Below are positions 9,620 through 18,127 of a stretch of DNA of 64,000 nucleotides, one piece after another (position 1 is the first letter of the stretch; each line of letters opens with the position of its first letter). The translations under genes and the position numbers were made by a program. Source of the DNA: Marinomonas sp. THO17 (GTDB lineage Bacteria; Pseudomonadota; Gammaproteobacteria; Pseudomonadales; Marinomonadaceae). Below the pieces are notes generated by a model, which made no database searches, was not told the DNA's origin, and saw only the letters and a list, made by a program, of their open reading frames with translations. The stretch is taken from assembly GCF_040436405.1 (NCBI RefSeq), contig NZ_AP031575.1:624501-688500 (forward strand), given 5' to 3'.

Positions 9620-9752
9620 TACTGCTCTCTCTAGGGATTATTTACTGCGGTAAAGTATAACGCCCTTACATTTGGTCAATTATGAAAAAATCAATATTAA
9701 TCCAGCATTTCTTTCATGCTTTTTTGGAAAAGTTCAACACCTGTTCAACGCA

Positions 9753-10226
9753 TCATGCCAAATGATCCAATGGCAAAGCGGTACGATTAATAATACGCCT
9801 CAATAAGAAACTGGAATGCACTCCGGTGACACCCGCTATACGCGTCAATCTACCCAGTAGAAACTCCTGATATTTATCCATATCCTCAACCACCACTTCT
9901 AATAAGTAGTCTGCTGATTGGCCAGTCACGAGATTGCAAGATTTTACTTCTGGATAGGATTCCACCAATGATTCAAACACTTCAAAGCGTTCCGGTGTAT
10001 GTCTGTCCATACTAATCTGAATAAAAGCGGTTAATTTTAGCCCCAACTTCTTTTGGTCGAGTAAAGTCACACTGCGATCAATCACACCAGCCTCTTCCAA
10101 GGCTTTCACCCTCCGCAGACAGGGAGAAGCAGACAAGCCAACCCGATCAGCCAGCTCTTGATTGGTTAAGCTAGAATCTTGCTGTAATTCTCGAAGAATA
10201 CTCAAATCAATCTTATCAAAACCCAA
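9753..10226 (-). CDS. Lrp/AsnC family transcriptional regulator
   Basis: 157 residues. An N-terminal winged helix-turn-helix (about 5-60: LRELQQDSSLTNQELADRVG, then SASPCLRRVKALEEAGVI) is followed by an AsnC/RAM ligand-binding domain (about 68-145). Such proteins form octamers and respond to amino acids. It is transcribed divergently from leuA across a 212-bp gap, so leucine or branched-chain amino-acid control of leuA is possible, but this rests on position only. Confidence 0.92.
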   Translation of the reverse strand: MGFDKIDLSILRELQQDSSLTNQELADRVGLSASPCLRRVKALEEAGVIDRSVTLLDQKKLGLKLTAFIQISMDRHTPERFEVFESLVESYPEVKSCNLVTGQSADYLLEVVVEDMDKYQEFLLGRLTRIAGVTGVHSSFLLRRIINRTALPLDHLA

Positions 10227-10325
10227 AACATAAGCCTCATATTGCTAATTTATTCTTTATATACGCAATATAATGCCATACGGATTGAAATTTCTATAAA
10301 AAACGCAATCTTTTACCCCAGAAAG

Positions 10326-10350
10326 TTCGCTATTATATACAGATAGCGAA
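10326..10350. promoter_or_regulatory. Perfect inverted repeat upstream of leuA, probable operator
   Basis: TTCGCTAT (10326-10333) and ATAGCGAA (10343-10350) are perfect complements around a 9-bp A/T-rich spacer that contains a TATTAT/TATATA element resembling a -10 box. It lies in the space between the divergent Lrp-type gene and leuA, about 90 bp before the leuA start. It could be a regulator binding site or an RNA hairpin. Confidence 0.45.
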
Positions 10351-10438
10351 ATCATTAAGGACGCCACCGTACCTCCTTAACAACGCAACTGTTTACCATC
10401 GGAGCTTATCCGCTCCTTAACATAGGAAGGGAAAGATC

Positions 10439-12112
10439 ATGACCTCTTTTGATCACACTAAGTACAGACCATTCCAGCCTGTCGCCATTGCAAACCGCAC
10501 TTGGCCCGACCAAGAAATCACCAAAGCACCGATTTGGTCTAGCGTTGACCTGCGCGATGGCAACCAAGCACTGGTTGAACCCATGACAGTGGAACAAAAG
10601 AAACAATTCTTCGCCCTACTGGTTGACGTAGGTTTCAAAGAGATAGAGGTCGGCTTCCCAGCGGCTTCTCAATTGGATTTTGATTTTGTTCGTTGGTTAA
10701 TAGAAGAAGATCAAGTACCAGACGATGTGTATATTCAGGTATTGACGCAAGCGCGCCCTGAATTGATTGAGCGCACTTATGAGTCTCTAAAAGGGGCCAA
10801 AAAAGCCATCGTCCACGTCTACAATTCAACGTCCAAAACCCAACGCGAACAAGTCTTTCGCCTTGGTAAAGACGGCATCAAAGAGATTGCCGTAAAAGGC
10901 GCGCAATGTGTAAAAGAACACGCCGAAAAATACCCTGAAACAGAGTGGGTATTCCAGTACTCACCAGAAAGCTTCACGGGTACGGAAACCGACTTTGCCG
11001 TCGAAGTGGTTGATGCGGTTGCTGACGTTTGGCAACCCACACCAGACAACAAAATCATCATTAACTTGCCAGCGACAGTGGAAGTGGCGACCCCAAACCG
11101 TTTTGCTGATCAGATTGAATATTTCTGCCGCGAGGTAAAACAGCGCGATAGCATGATCATTAGCCTTCATACTCACAATGACCGTGGCTGTGGGGTTGCA
11201 GCGGCGGAACTTGGCCTCATGGCGGGCGCTGATCGCATTGAAGGTACCTTACTAGGTAATGGTGAAAGAACCGGCAACATGGACGTGGTGACTATGGCCA
11301 TGAACATGTACAGCCAAGGCATTGATCCAGAGTTAGCGTTAGGCGATATGGACCGCATCATAAGTGTGGTTCAAGCCTGCACCTTACTACAGGTTCATCC
11401 GCGCCATCCTTACGCGGGTGAATTGGTGTTTACCGCTTTCTCTGGCTCTCACCAAGACGCCATCAAAAAATGTTTGGCGAATCAGACCGATGACAAACCT
11501 TGGGACGTGGCTTACTTGCCGATTGACCCTCGCGATGTGGGTCGCAGCTACCAAGAAGTGATCCGCGTTAACAGCCAATCTGGTAAGGGCGGTGTGGCTT
11601 ATACCCTTGAACAAGAATACGGTTTAGCCTTGCCACGCTGGTTGCAAGTGGAATTCAGTCCAATCGTACAGCAATTTGCCGAGCAAGATGGTGGTGTTGT
11701 CAATGCGGAATCGATGAAAGATTTATTCGAATCCAGTTTTATGACTGGCACCAAGCCCTATCAACTGGGCAAATACGATCACGCCAAAGATGACGTGGAC
11801 ACAGTTCATGCCGACCTAAACAGCGCATCCGGTACAATCAAAATAACCGGAACTGGCAACGGCGCTTTGTCTGCCTTCAGTGAAGCCTTAGGCAAACACT
11901 TTGGCATGCGGGTTGATATTATTCAGTACCAAGAACATGCCCTAACGGTGGGCAGTGATGCGCAAGCCATCGCCTATGTACAAGCCAATATTGATGGTGA
12001 TCGCTTCAATGGCGTAGCCATTGATAACGATATTGTATCCGCTTCCGTACAAGCACTGATGGCTACCGTTAACCAAAAAATTCTGCAAAGCACAGACGCT
12101 AATGTGGCTTAA
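10439..12112 (+). CDS. leuA: 2-isopropylmalate synthase
   Basis: 557 residues, the long LeuA type. The catalytic TIM barrel occupies about 25-310, with SVDLRDGNQAL (metal-binding and catalytic Arg-Asp), the HTHNDRGCG motif and a GTLLGNGERTGN stretch. The C-terminal LeuA allosteric domain (about 435-550) carries leucine feedback control. It condenses acetyl-CoA with 2-oxoisovalerate in the first committed step of leucine synthesis. AGGAAGGG precedes the ATG. It is followed by its own terminator, so it is not in an operon with leuBCD. Confidence 0.95.
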   Translation: MTSFDHTKYRPFQPVAIANRTWPDQEITKAPIWSSVDLRDGNQALVEPMTVEQKKQFFALLVDVGFKEIEVGFPAASQLDFDFVRWLIEEDQVPDDVYIQVLTQARPELIERTYESLKGAKKAIVHVYNSTSKTQREQVFRLGKDGIKEIAVKGAQCVKEHAEKYPETEWVFQYSPESFTGTETDFAVEVVDAVADVWQPTPDNKIIINLPATVEVATPNRFADQIEYFCREVKQRDSMIISLHTHNDRGCGVAAAELGLMAGADRIEGTLLGNGERTGNMDVVTMAMNMYSQGIDPELALGDMDRIISVVQACTLLQVHPRHPYAGELVFTAFSGSHQDAIKKCLANQTDDKPWDVAYLPIDPRDVGRSYQEVIRVNSQSGKGGVAYTLEQEYGLALPRWLQVEFSPIVQQFAEQDGGVVNAESMKDLFESSFMTGTKPYQLGKYDHAKDDVDTVHADLNSASGTIKITGTGNGALSAFSEALGKHFGMRVDIIQYQEHALTVGSDAQAIAYVQANIDGDRFNGVAIDNDIVSASVQALMATVNQKILQSTDANVA

Positions 12113-12148
12113 GTAGAATCAAAAGTAGAATCACATCCTCTACACAAT

Positions 12149-12180
12149 AAATAAGCCAGCAATAATAAGCTGGTTTATTT
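12149..12180 (+). terminator. Hairpin terminator after leuA
   Basis: A 12-bp stem with one wobble pair (12149-12160 with 12169-12180) is followed by a T-rich stretch, 37 bp past the leuA stop codon. Confidence 0.75.
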
Positions 12181-12590
12181 ATTTTCTCTGTACATGGATT
12201 TTACTAACACATCTCAATAACATTAATACAACAGGTCTTTGCGCAGCATTATTACAAGACTGATGCTCGTCTCCCCTCTTCGCATACAAAACCTTTCAAA
12301 AACGTAACACAATGACTCTATACGATTTTTCTAATAAAGCTTAGGATGATATTTCAGTATGCCGTTAATGAGCCTTTTGAGTCACAAAGCTTATTTCTCG
12401 GTAATAATCGCACCTCACTGTGATGCAGAACCTCTACTGATTCTTAGTCGTTGGGCTAATTCTTGTTGGGTGCAAAAAAATACTGAATAACTATAAGTAA
12501 TAATTATCTTTATAAAACATCAAAAAAGTTTATTTGATTAAACAAAATAAAGTTGTATAAATAAACCAAAGTTAGTTTAGCATTCTTAAC
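12181..12590. other. Non-coding gap before the S24 repressor, with A/T-rich operator-like repeats
   Basis: No credible gene is seen. The last 65 bases are very A/T-rich and hold overlapping inverted repeats: GTTTA...TAAAC at 12528-12543, and GTTTATTT (12528-12535) facing AAATAAAC (12559-12566). These are plausible binding sites for the repressor encoded immediately downstream. No clear ribosome-binding site precedes its ATG. Confidence 0.4.
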
Positions 12591-13247
12591 ATGGATATAT
12601 CAGATCGTATTCGACAAAAAATGACGGAACACAACCTTCGGGCCGTCGACATAACAAGGATGACAGGCGCAACCAAAGGATCAGTCAGTCAGTGGCTTCA
12701 TGGTATTTCTTCGCCTGGCGGTAAATACATTATTCCACTCACTAGAGCATTACAGTGTGATGCAAACTGGTTGTTTGGAGGAGTGTCAACCAACTCGCAC
12801 TCATCTTCTCCAGCCCAGCAAGGAAATGGCTTCACGCCATCTTTTATCAGCAAAAAACTGCCTATTCTCAGCTATGCTCAAGCAGAGACTTGGCGTGAGT
12901 TTGAAGATAAAGCTAGCATAAAAGACCAATTAGAGTGGGAATACGCTCCAGCCGCCATTAGTCATCAGGCCTTTTGGCTAATGGTTTCGGGAGACAGCAT
13001 GGTATCCCCGGTTGGCCCCAGTATTTGTGAAGCGCACATCATCCTGGTTGATCCTTGTATGCAGGCTCAAAACGGCGACTTAGTCATAGCGAAAGTGGGT
13101 TCAACCAAAGAGGTCACTTTTAAAAAGCTGATCATAGATGCAGGACAAACCTATCTAAAACCACTCAATCCCAATTACCGTCCAATTGAAGTCACTGACC
13201 AATGTCGTATCATTGGTGTCGTTCGTGAGGCCAGATTAAAGCTCTGA
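12591..13247 (+). CDS. XRE-family phage-type repressor with S24 peptidase domain
   Basis: 218 residues. An N-terminal helix-turn-helix (about 5-60, containing VDITRMTGATKGSVSQWL) is followed by a LexA/CI-like S24 domain with Ser136 in GDSM and Lys178 in EVTFKKL as the catalytic dyad. At the usual Ala-Gly self-cleavage site the sequence reads YAQAETW, with Glu99 where Gly is normal, so SOS-induced self-cleavage may be lost or altered. It resembles the second S24 repressor in this window (33193-33822), especially over the last 80 residues. No Shine-Dalgarno is visible; CI-type repressors are often translated from leaderless mRNA. No other phage genes adjoin it. Confidence 0.85.
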   Translation: MDISDRIRQKMTEHNLRAVDITRMTGATKGSVSQWLHGISSPGGKYIIPLTRALQCDANWLFGGVSTNSHSSSPAQQGNGFTPSFISKKLPILSYAQAETWREFEDKASIKDQLEWEYAPAAISHQAFWLMVSGDSMVSPVGPSICEAHIILVDPCMQAQNGDLVIAKVGSTKEVTFKKLIIDAGQTYLKPLNPNYRPIEVTDQCRIIGVVREARLKL

Positions 13248-13273
13248 CCTCACTCATCACTTCAATATCCAAC

Positions 13274-13316
13274 AAAACATCAGCAGGGAAAGCAGCTTCC
13301 TTGTTGATGTTTTTTA
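13274..13316 (+). terminator. Hairpin terminator after the S24 repressor
   Basis: A 16-bp stem with two wobble pairs (13274-13289 with 13298-13313) is followed by T residues. Confidence 0.75.
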
Positions 13317-13498
13317 CAAATAAAAACATGAGTTTGTTTTTGCATACGAAAAAGTACAATTTTGTATATATTTTGGTGAAAAGGCCATACTGACCGAATT
13401 CATCAAGCGAAAAGAGAGTAAAAGTGTTTTTTTACTGAAGAAAATCCGCACTCGCTTAAGAGAACGAGTCGGTTTGAAAAAGCCGGTAAGATAGTGCG

Positions 13499-13546
13499 TT
13501 ATATCATTGGAAAATTATATCATTGGAAAATTATATCATTGGAAAA
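13499..13546. repeat. Three tandem copies of a 16-bp repeat at the 3' end of the histidine kinase gene
   Basis: The unit TTATATCATTGGAAAA is repeated three times without change (13499, 13515, 13531). On the minus strand the third unit encodes the kinase's last residues and stop (FPMI-stop). The other two lie past the stop, so the gene's end has been duplicated in place. Confidence 0.9.
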
Positions 13547-15135
13547 TAGAGAGTAAACCGAGTGCCCTTATCGACCACACTTTCTAATTCTATTCTGCCG
13601 TTGTGATCTTGCATAATGCCATAAGCAATGGATAAGCCCAAACCACTGCCTTTGCCAACTTTTTTGGTGGTGAAAAATGGGTCGAAAATCTTTTCTTGCA
13701 ATTTTGGTGATATTCCTGTGCCATTGTCAGTGATAGCAACATATACTTCTTTCCCCGCAACGCCACTTTTAATCTTAATGATGCCCTTCTCACTGATGGC
13801 GTGCCCAGCATTAATAAGAAGGTTAAGTAACACTTGCTGCACCTGACCAACATTACATCGTACATTAGGAATATTACCTAAGTCTGTTTTCACCCTCGCT
13901 ATGTATTTGAGTTCGTTATGCGCTACTTTCAGGGTTCTTTCAATCGCTTCATTCAAATTTTCCTCACGCATCACATGGTCAGTATTGCCATGGGAAAAGT
14001 CTTTTAACCCCGAGACAATTTCTCTTATACGCTTTGTGCCTTCAAGAGTATCTGTCATTAACTCAGCGACATCTTCCTGAATAAAGTCGATATCCTGCTC
14101 CTGCAACCACTTCATTAGATCTTCTAAAGACGGCTCAATATCCGCAGATTCTTGATTCATTAAGTATAAGATGCGCTTAATGGCTTCCTGATAGGTTTCA
14201 CTGTACTCCTGCAGCCTTTGCACATTACTCATCACATAACCAATCGGATTATTAATTTCATGGGCCACGCCCGCCGCAAGGGTACCAATGGACGCCATTT
14301 TTTCCGATTGCACCAATTTTTCATGAGTGGCTTGCAGCTTCTTATTGGTGGCTTCCAACTTATAAAGGTTATTTCTCAACTGCTCTGTTCGACGCTCCAC
14401 CCGCCCTTCAAGAGTTTGATTCAACTCTTTCAATTGATTTTCATAATTCGCTCTTTGCTTTGCTTCCTTGGTCAAGCGCTTCGACATATGATTAAAAGCC
14501 TCTGCCACATCAGACACTTCATCCTTGCCTTTGGTTGATAGCCGCACCTTGGTATTGCCATTGGATATCTCGTTAGCCGCATCACGAAGCTTACTTAAAC
14601 GTCCTGTTAGATAGGTTCCTAACAAGTACGAAAACAAGGCCACCAATAGCATTTCCCCAAAGGCAATGGAGGCACTCCACAACCTAGCTTCATGAATGGA
14701 CTGACTCAAGGCACTGGTATCAATGCCCAATTCAATCCTGCCAAAGATCTGACCGCCTTCCTCTATGCTTGCACTGATATCAAATACCCCATCTGTTATT
14801 GCCGAGACCTCTGTATCTTCAATAAAAGCACGTGTTAAAAATTGCTCTTCACCCGCTTGTGTAAATACCTGACCTTCAGGGGTTAACACCTTCACATAGA
14901 CAATATCTGGATTCGTCATCAACTCAGTGCTAAAGGCTTCTAATGAAGCAAGGTCATAAGAAATCACCGCGTCTTTGGTTGTTGTCGAGAACAGAGTTGC
15001 CGTGGTGGTTGCTCGCTTATACAAACCCTCGTAGTTGGTTGACTCCAAATAATTCAATGTCATTGATATCAAAAAAGCCAACAAGACAGCTTCGATCAAC
15101 GCAATGCCCAATATTGTCTTCAACCTTAATGACAT
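13531..15135 (-). CDS. Membrane sensor histidine kinase
   Basis: 534 residues. Transmembrane helix 1 (about 8-28), a periplasmic sensor region (29-152), transmembrane helix 2 (about 153-175), HAMP (about 176-228) and a coiled coil (230-278) precede the HisKA domain with phospho-acceptor His292 in AGVAHEINNP. The HATPase domain has an N box (NLLINAGHAI), G1 (DNGTGI) and G2 (GKGSGLGLS). It lies 32 bp after a PhnD-like binding protein that may deliver its signal. No response regulator gene is next to it. The C-terminal codons lie in a tandem 16-bp repeat. Confidence 0.9.
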   Translation of the reverse strand: MSLRLKTILGIALIEAVLLAFLISMTLNYLESTNYEGLYKRATTTATLFSTTTKDAVISYDLASLEAFSTELMTNPDIVYVKVLTPEGQVFTQAGEEQFLTRAFIEDTEVSAITDGVFDISASIEEGGQIFGRIELGIDTSALSQSIHEARLWSASIAFGEMLLVALFSYLLGTYLTGRLSKLRDAANEISNGNTKVRLSTKGKDEVSDVAEAFNHMSKRLTKEAKQRANYENQLKELNQTLEGRVERRTEQLRNNLYKLEATNKKLQATHEKLVQSEKMASIGTLAAGVAHEINNPIGYVMSNVQRLQEYSETYQEAIKRILYLMNQESADIEPSLEDLMKWLQEQDIDFIQEDVAELMTDTLEGTKRIREIVSGLKDFSHGNTDHVMREENLNEAIERTLKVAHNELKYIARVKTDLGNIPNVRCNVGQVQQVLLNLLINAGHAISEKGIIKIKSGVAGKEVYVAITDNGTGISPKLQEKIFDPFFTTKKVGKGSGLGLSIAYGIMQDHNGRIELESVVDKGTRFTLYFPMI

Positions 15136-15167
15136 TTTTCCTTCCTTTGCCCTATTCGATAGCAGGG

Positions 15168-15980
15168 TTACTCAAGCATGTGATCAAGCAACTTAATATC
15201 CAGGTCACGAATGTCATCCCATCTATCGTTTGAAGCGGCCTCCAGGCCATTGAAATTGAGCGCCTTGAGCAAAGACATTGCCTCAGCTTCATCGTTCATT
15301 TGCAACATGGCCTGTACAATTTTGCGCTGTTGTTCCTGAGCGACTCTAGGATGTGCCGCGATGGCATGAGAGGTATAAGGTTTGGTCTGCCAAAGTACTT
15401 TCAACTGCTCGCGAACCTCAGGGGAAGTATTGTTAAAGGTTCGAATTACGCCACCTCCTGCTGGGAAAAAACCCCGTGAGACATTGAGGTACACAGAATC
15501 ATGGGACGACACATAAGAAGGCGTAAAGACAATATTTTCCTGTGCCATTTGTGCTCTCGGTAAAATGCTTGCCGCGAAGGCAGCAGGAGAAGGAAATGCC
15601 AAGCGTGTGTTTTGCAAATCCTCTAACGAGTCAATATCACTGTCTTTTCGCACCACAACAATGCCACGTATTTGCTTGTCTTTTTGCTTGGCAATGGCCT
15701 GATACCCAGGTTTTTGATGAAACACCACATAGTGATAAGGGTTCATATACGCCAGATCGTATTCCCCAGCCAACAAGCGCTTTTCGAACTCAGGAATATT
15801 TTTAGCGGTGGCAAACTGAATCGTTATCCCCGTATTTTCACTGATGTAGTTCAGTACGGGCGACCATCTTGCCGCTAGGGTTTTAGCCGATTGTTGTGGT
15901 ACTACGCCAAAGGTTAAAGTCTGCGCCAGACTCAAAGATGGCAACAACACGACTGCCAGCAAGAATAAACGAATCCTCAT
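15168..15980 (-). CDS. PhnD-like periplasmic substrate-binding protein
   Basis: 270 residues with a signal peptide (1-19, LSLA-Q). The mature part has the phosphate/phosphonate binding-protein (PhnD) pattern: LTFGVVPQQSAKTLAARW at the start, the AYMNPYHYVVF ligand-site segment, LAFPSPAAFAAS and a GGGVIRTFN turn. No ABC permease or ATPase genes adjoin it. Instead it is co-transcribed with the downstream histidine kinase, so it is likely a sensing partner rather than a transport component. The ligand is unknown. Confidence 0.85.
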   Translation of the reverse strand: MRIRLFLLAVVLLPSLSLAQTLTFGVVPQQSAKTLAARWSPVLNYISENTGITIQFATAKNIPEFEKRLLAGEYDLAYMNPYHYVVFHQKPGYQAIAKQKDKQIRGIVVVRKDSDIDSLEDLQNTRLAFPSPAAFAASILPRAQMAQENIVFTPSYVSSHDSVYLNVSRGFFPAGGGVIRTFNNTSPEVREQLKVLWQTKPYTSHAIAAHPRVAQEQQRKIVQAMLQMNDEAEAMSLLKALNFNGLEAASNDRWDDIRDLDIKLLDHMLE

Positions 15981-16230
15981 ACGATGCTCCTAAAATGCTT
16001 TCTTAGATACTATAAATATAGAATTCATCTAGGAAACTTCCTGCCCTATAACAAGAAATTACGTAATTGCTCAAACCGCTCACAGGAAGGCATCAAAACA
16101 CACAGTTAAATGTATTCGCCGTTCGAACTCTGTTAGCAAGCCCAGACACGATCAAATAGGAAATACCTTAGACATTGACGAAAAATAAAAACCACTGAAA
16201 TAAGGTAAGGAAATATAAGTGGGAAATTTA

Positions 16231-16343
16231 GGTGGCACCTCCACCAGCCGCACCTCGGCACACAAGTCCATCGCTGTGGCTGCTTCCTTCCGGACCTGAC
16301 CAAATTCACGATTTATTGTTGCGAGGGGACCAGCAGAGACACC
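16231..16343 (-). ncRNA. ffs: Signal recognition particle 4.5S RNA
   Basis: Read on the minus strand, the sequence contains the invariant SRP RNA core GGTCAGGTCCGGAAGGAAGC near the middle, the tetraloop region and matching outer arms (GGTGTCTCTGCTGGT at the 5' side with GCTGGTGGAGGTGCCACC at the 3' side). The length, about 113 nt, fits 4.5S RNA, which works with Ffh to target membrane proteins. The exact ends are estimated from the pairing of the terminal GGTG and CACC. Confidence 0.95.
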
Positions 16344-16519
16344 ATAAAGGAGGCCTGTTGACCTTGGGGCGAGATTATACGCTGCCGATCTGAAATATCA
16401 ACCGCCTTCTTAGGTTTTTCCCATACTGAAAAGAGGATTCGAAAACAGGCTTTTCTTCCGCTATATCCTCCTAGGTAAATAAGGTAAAATACGCGCCGTT
16501 ATTTTTGAGGAGTAGCAAG

Positions 16520-17383
16520 TTGAAGCTATTTGTAAAAAACCTAACCCACGTGGATTTTTCCTACTATGACGCAGAGCGTGGTTTATTAGGGGAAAGTTGG
16601 CAAACCGACATAGTGCTAACGGGCAAGTTGAATGACGAAAGTATGATTTGTGACTTCAGTATTGTGAAAAAACAAATCAAGAAATGGTTGGACGACAATA
16701 TTGACCATATGTTGGCCATTCCAACGCAACACCCCAATAGCAAATTAACCCGTTTGCCTGAGGATCGCCTGTCTTTTCAATTTGATCATCAAGATGGTCG
16801 TCATTTTCGTTGCGATGCTCCTCAACAAGCTTTTTGTTCGCTACCTTGTGACAAAATCACCCCAGAATTTGCACAAGCCTGGGTTGAACAGCAAATACTC
16901 AATTTATTACCAGCGGAACTGGAAGCCATTCGTGTTCGCTTTACTCCAGAAAAAATCCAAGGCGCCCAATACCAATACAGTCATGGTTTAAAGAAACATG
17001 CTGGTAATTGCCAACGTATCGCTCATGGACATCGCTCTAGCATAGAGATTTATCAGAATGACGAAGCCGCACCTGCACTGGAACAGGACTGGGCACAACG
17101 CTGGCACGACATTTATTTAGGCACACAAGAAGATTTGCTTGAAATCACGCAAATCAATGGTCTGCCACACCACGCCTTTCGCTATACCAGCCAACAAGGT
17201 CTTTTTGAGCTCACCATCAACTCCAATCAGGTTTACATGTTAGAGTGTGACACGACAGTGGAATCGTTATCCGACCACATTGCACACACTTTGGCGTATG
17301 AGCATCCAAATAGCATGATTCAAGTTCATGCATTTGAGGGAATAGGAAAAGGCGCTATTTCAGAATATAAGGTAAAAAAATGA
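16520..17383 (+). CDS. QueD/6-pyruvoyl-tetrahydropterin synthase-like protein with two domains
   Basis: 287 residues from a TTG start at 16520, chosen because GAGGAG lies at 16507-16512. The first half shows a degenerate PTPS-fold pattern (FVKNLTHVDFSYYD, a DF..VK motif, then DNIDHML). The second half has a better zinc-site pattern (YSHGLKKHAGNCQRIAHGHR), typical of 6-carboxytetrahydropterin synthase relatives. The HGH triplet is only in the second half, so a joint or altered active site is likely. The stop overlaps the hisI start (ATGA), giving translational coupling. A pterin or queuosine-related role is inferred. Confidence 0.65.
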   Translation: MKLFVKNLTHVDFSYYDAERGLLGESWQTDIVLTGKLNDESMICDFSIVKKQIKKWLDDNIDHMLAIPTQHPNSKLTRLPEDRLSFQFDHQDGRHFRCDAPQQAFCSLPCDKITPEFAQAWVEQQILNLLPAELEAIRVRFTPEKIQGAQYQYSHGLKKHAGNCQRIAHGHRSSIEIYQNDEAAPALEQDWAQRWHDIYLGTQEDLLEITQINGLPHHAFRYTSQQGLFELTINSNQVYMLECDTTVESLSDHIAHTLAYEHPNSMIQVHAFEGIGKGAISEYKVKK

Positions 17384-17787
17384 GTTTAAAAGCATACGAA
17401 AACCTTAATAAAGGTGAGACTATTTCGTTAGACACAGTGTTAGCCAATCTTAAAACGGATGATGCGGGTCTCATTGCGGCCATCGCTCAGCAACACGATA
17501 CTGGCGAAGTGTTAATGCTGGCCTACATGAATGAAAAGTCGATTCGTGAAACCTTGGCAACGGGACAGGTATGCTACTGGTCGCGTTCTCGACAAACTTA
17601 TTGGCGCAAAGGCGAAAGCTCTGGTCATCGTCAGTCTTTAATTGCCATGTCCTTTGACTGCGATGGCGACTGTATCCTTTTACAAGTGGATCAAAAAGGC
17701 CCTGCTTGCCACACCAACCGTCGCGATTGTTTTTTCTTTAAGGTAGAAGGCGATCAGGTAGTAGTCAGCTCAGCGCCGCAAAAATAG
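17380..17787 (+). CDS. hisI: Phosphoribosyl-AMP cyclohydrolase
   Basis: 135 residues. Metal-binding and catalytic motifs are visible: DCDGD (93-97), Cys110 and Cys117 in ACHTNRRDC, and YWSRSRQTYWRKGESSGH (about 66-83). It opens the purine ring of phosphoribosyl-AMP, the third step of histidine synthesis. It is the stand-alone form, not fused to HisE, and lies apart from other his genes. Its ATG overlaps the stop codon of the QueD-like gene. Confidence 0.95.
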   Translation: MSLKAYENLNKGETISLDTVLANLKTDDAGLIAAIAQQHDTGEVLMLAYMNEKSIRETLATGQVCYWSRSRQTYWRKGESSGHRQSLIAMSFDCDGDCILLQVDQKGPACHTNRRDCFFFKVEGDQVVVSSAPQK

Positions 17788-18079
17788 CAGAGTTCACCGC
17801 TGTTTGACGCACTAAATTTGGGCAATAAAATCATAGAAATGACGCTACGCCCACTCTTATGGCAGTCATTTTAGTAATGGATTTGTTTTTTTGAAATTGC
17901 TTTTAATTTGTATTGTTTGACAAGATTTATACTGTTGTCTATCTCCTTCCTATACGCAATAATGACCATCAATTTCCCTTAAGGCCTTGCTCAAAAGGCT
18001 ATCCTTTACCCAACCTCCCACAAGGAGAACAAATTACCGTGAATAACAGACAGCATTTGTATCTGGATGTAACGACAAC
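17788..18079. other. Non-coding gap between hisI and the chemoreceptor gene
   Basis: No gene is convincingly supported. A 31-codon GTG-started frame ending at 18134 overlaps the chemoreceptor start and has a poorly spaced AAGGAG; I do not call it. The gap ends in the sigma-54 promoter described next. Confidence 0.5.
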
Positions 18080-18094
18080 TGGCATAAGGATTGC
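18080..18094 (+). promoter_or_regulatory. Probable sigma-54 promoter of the chemoreceptor gene
   Basis: TGGCAT-AAGGA-TTGC matches the -24/-12 consensus TGGCAC-N5-TTGC with one change and correct spacing. Transcription would start near 18106, about 22 bases before the ATG, leaving room for the CAGGAG ribosome-binding site. Confidence 0.65.
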
Positions 18095-18127
18095 TCCTCT
18101 TAGTTCAACCACAACTCAGGAGCCACT

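Noticed and set aside
9002-9800. FMN riboswitch for ribA
   Set aside because: The leader upstream of ribA is short and lacks the conserved RFN stem pattern.
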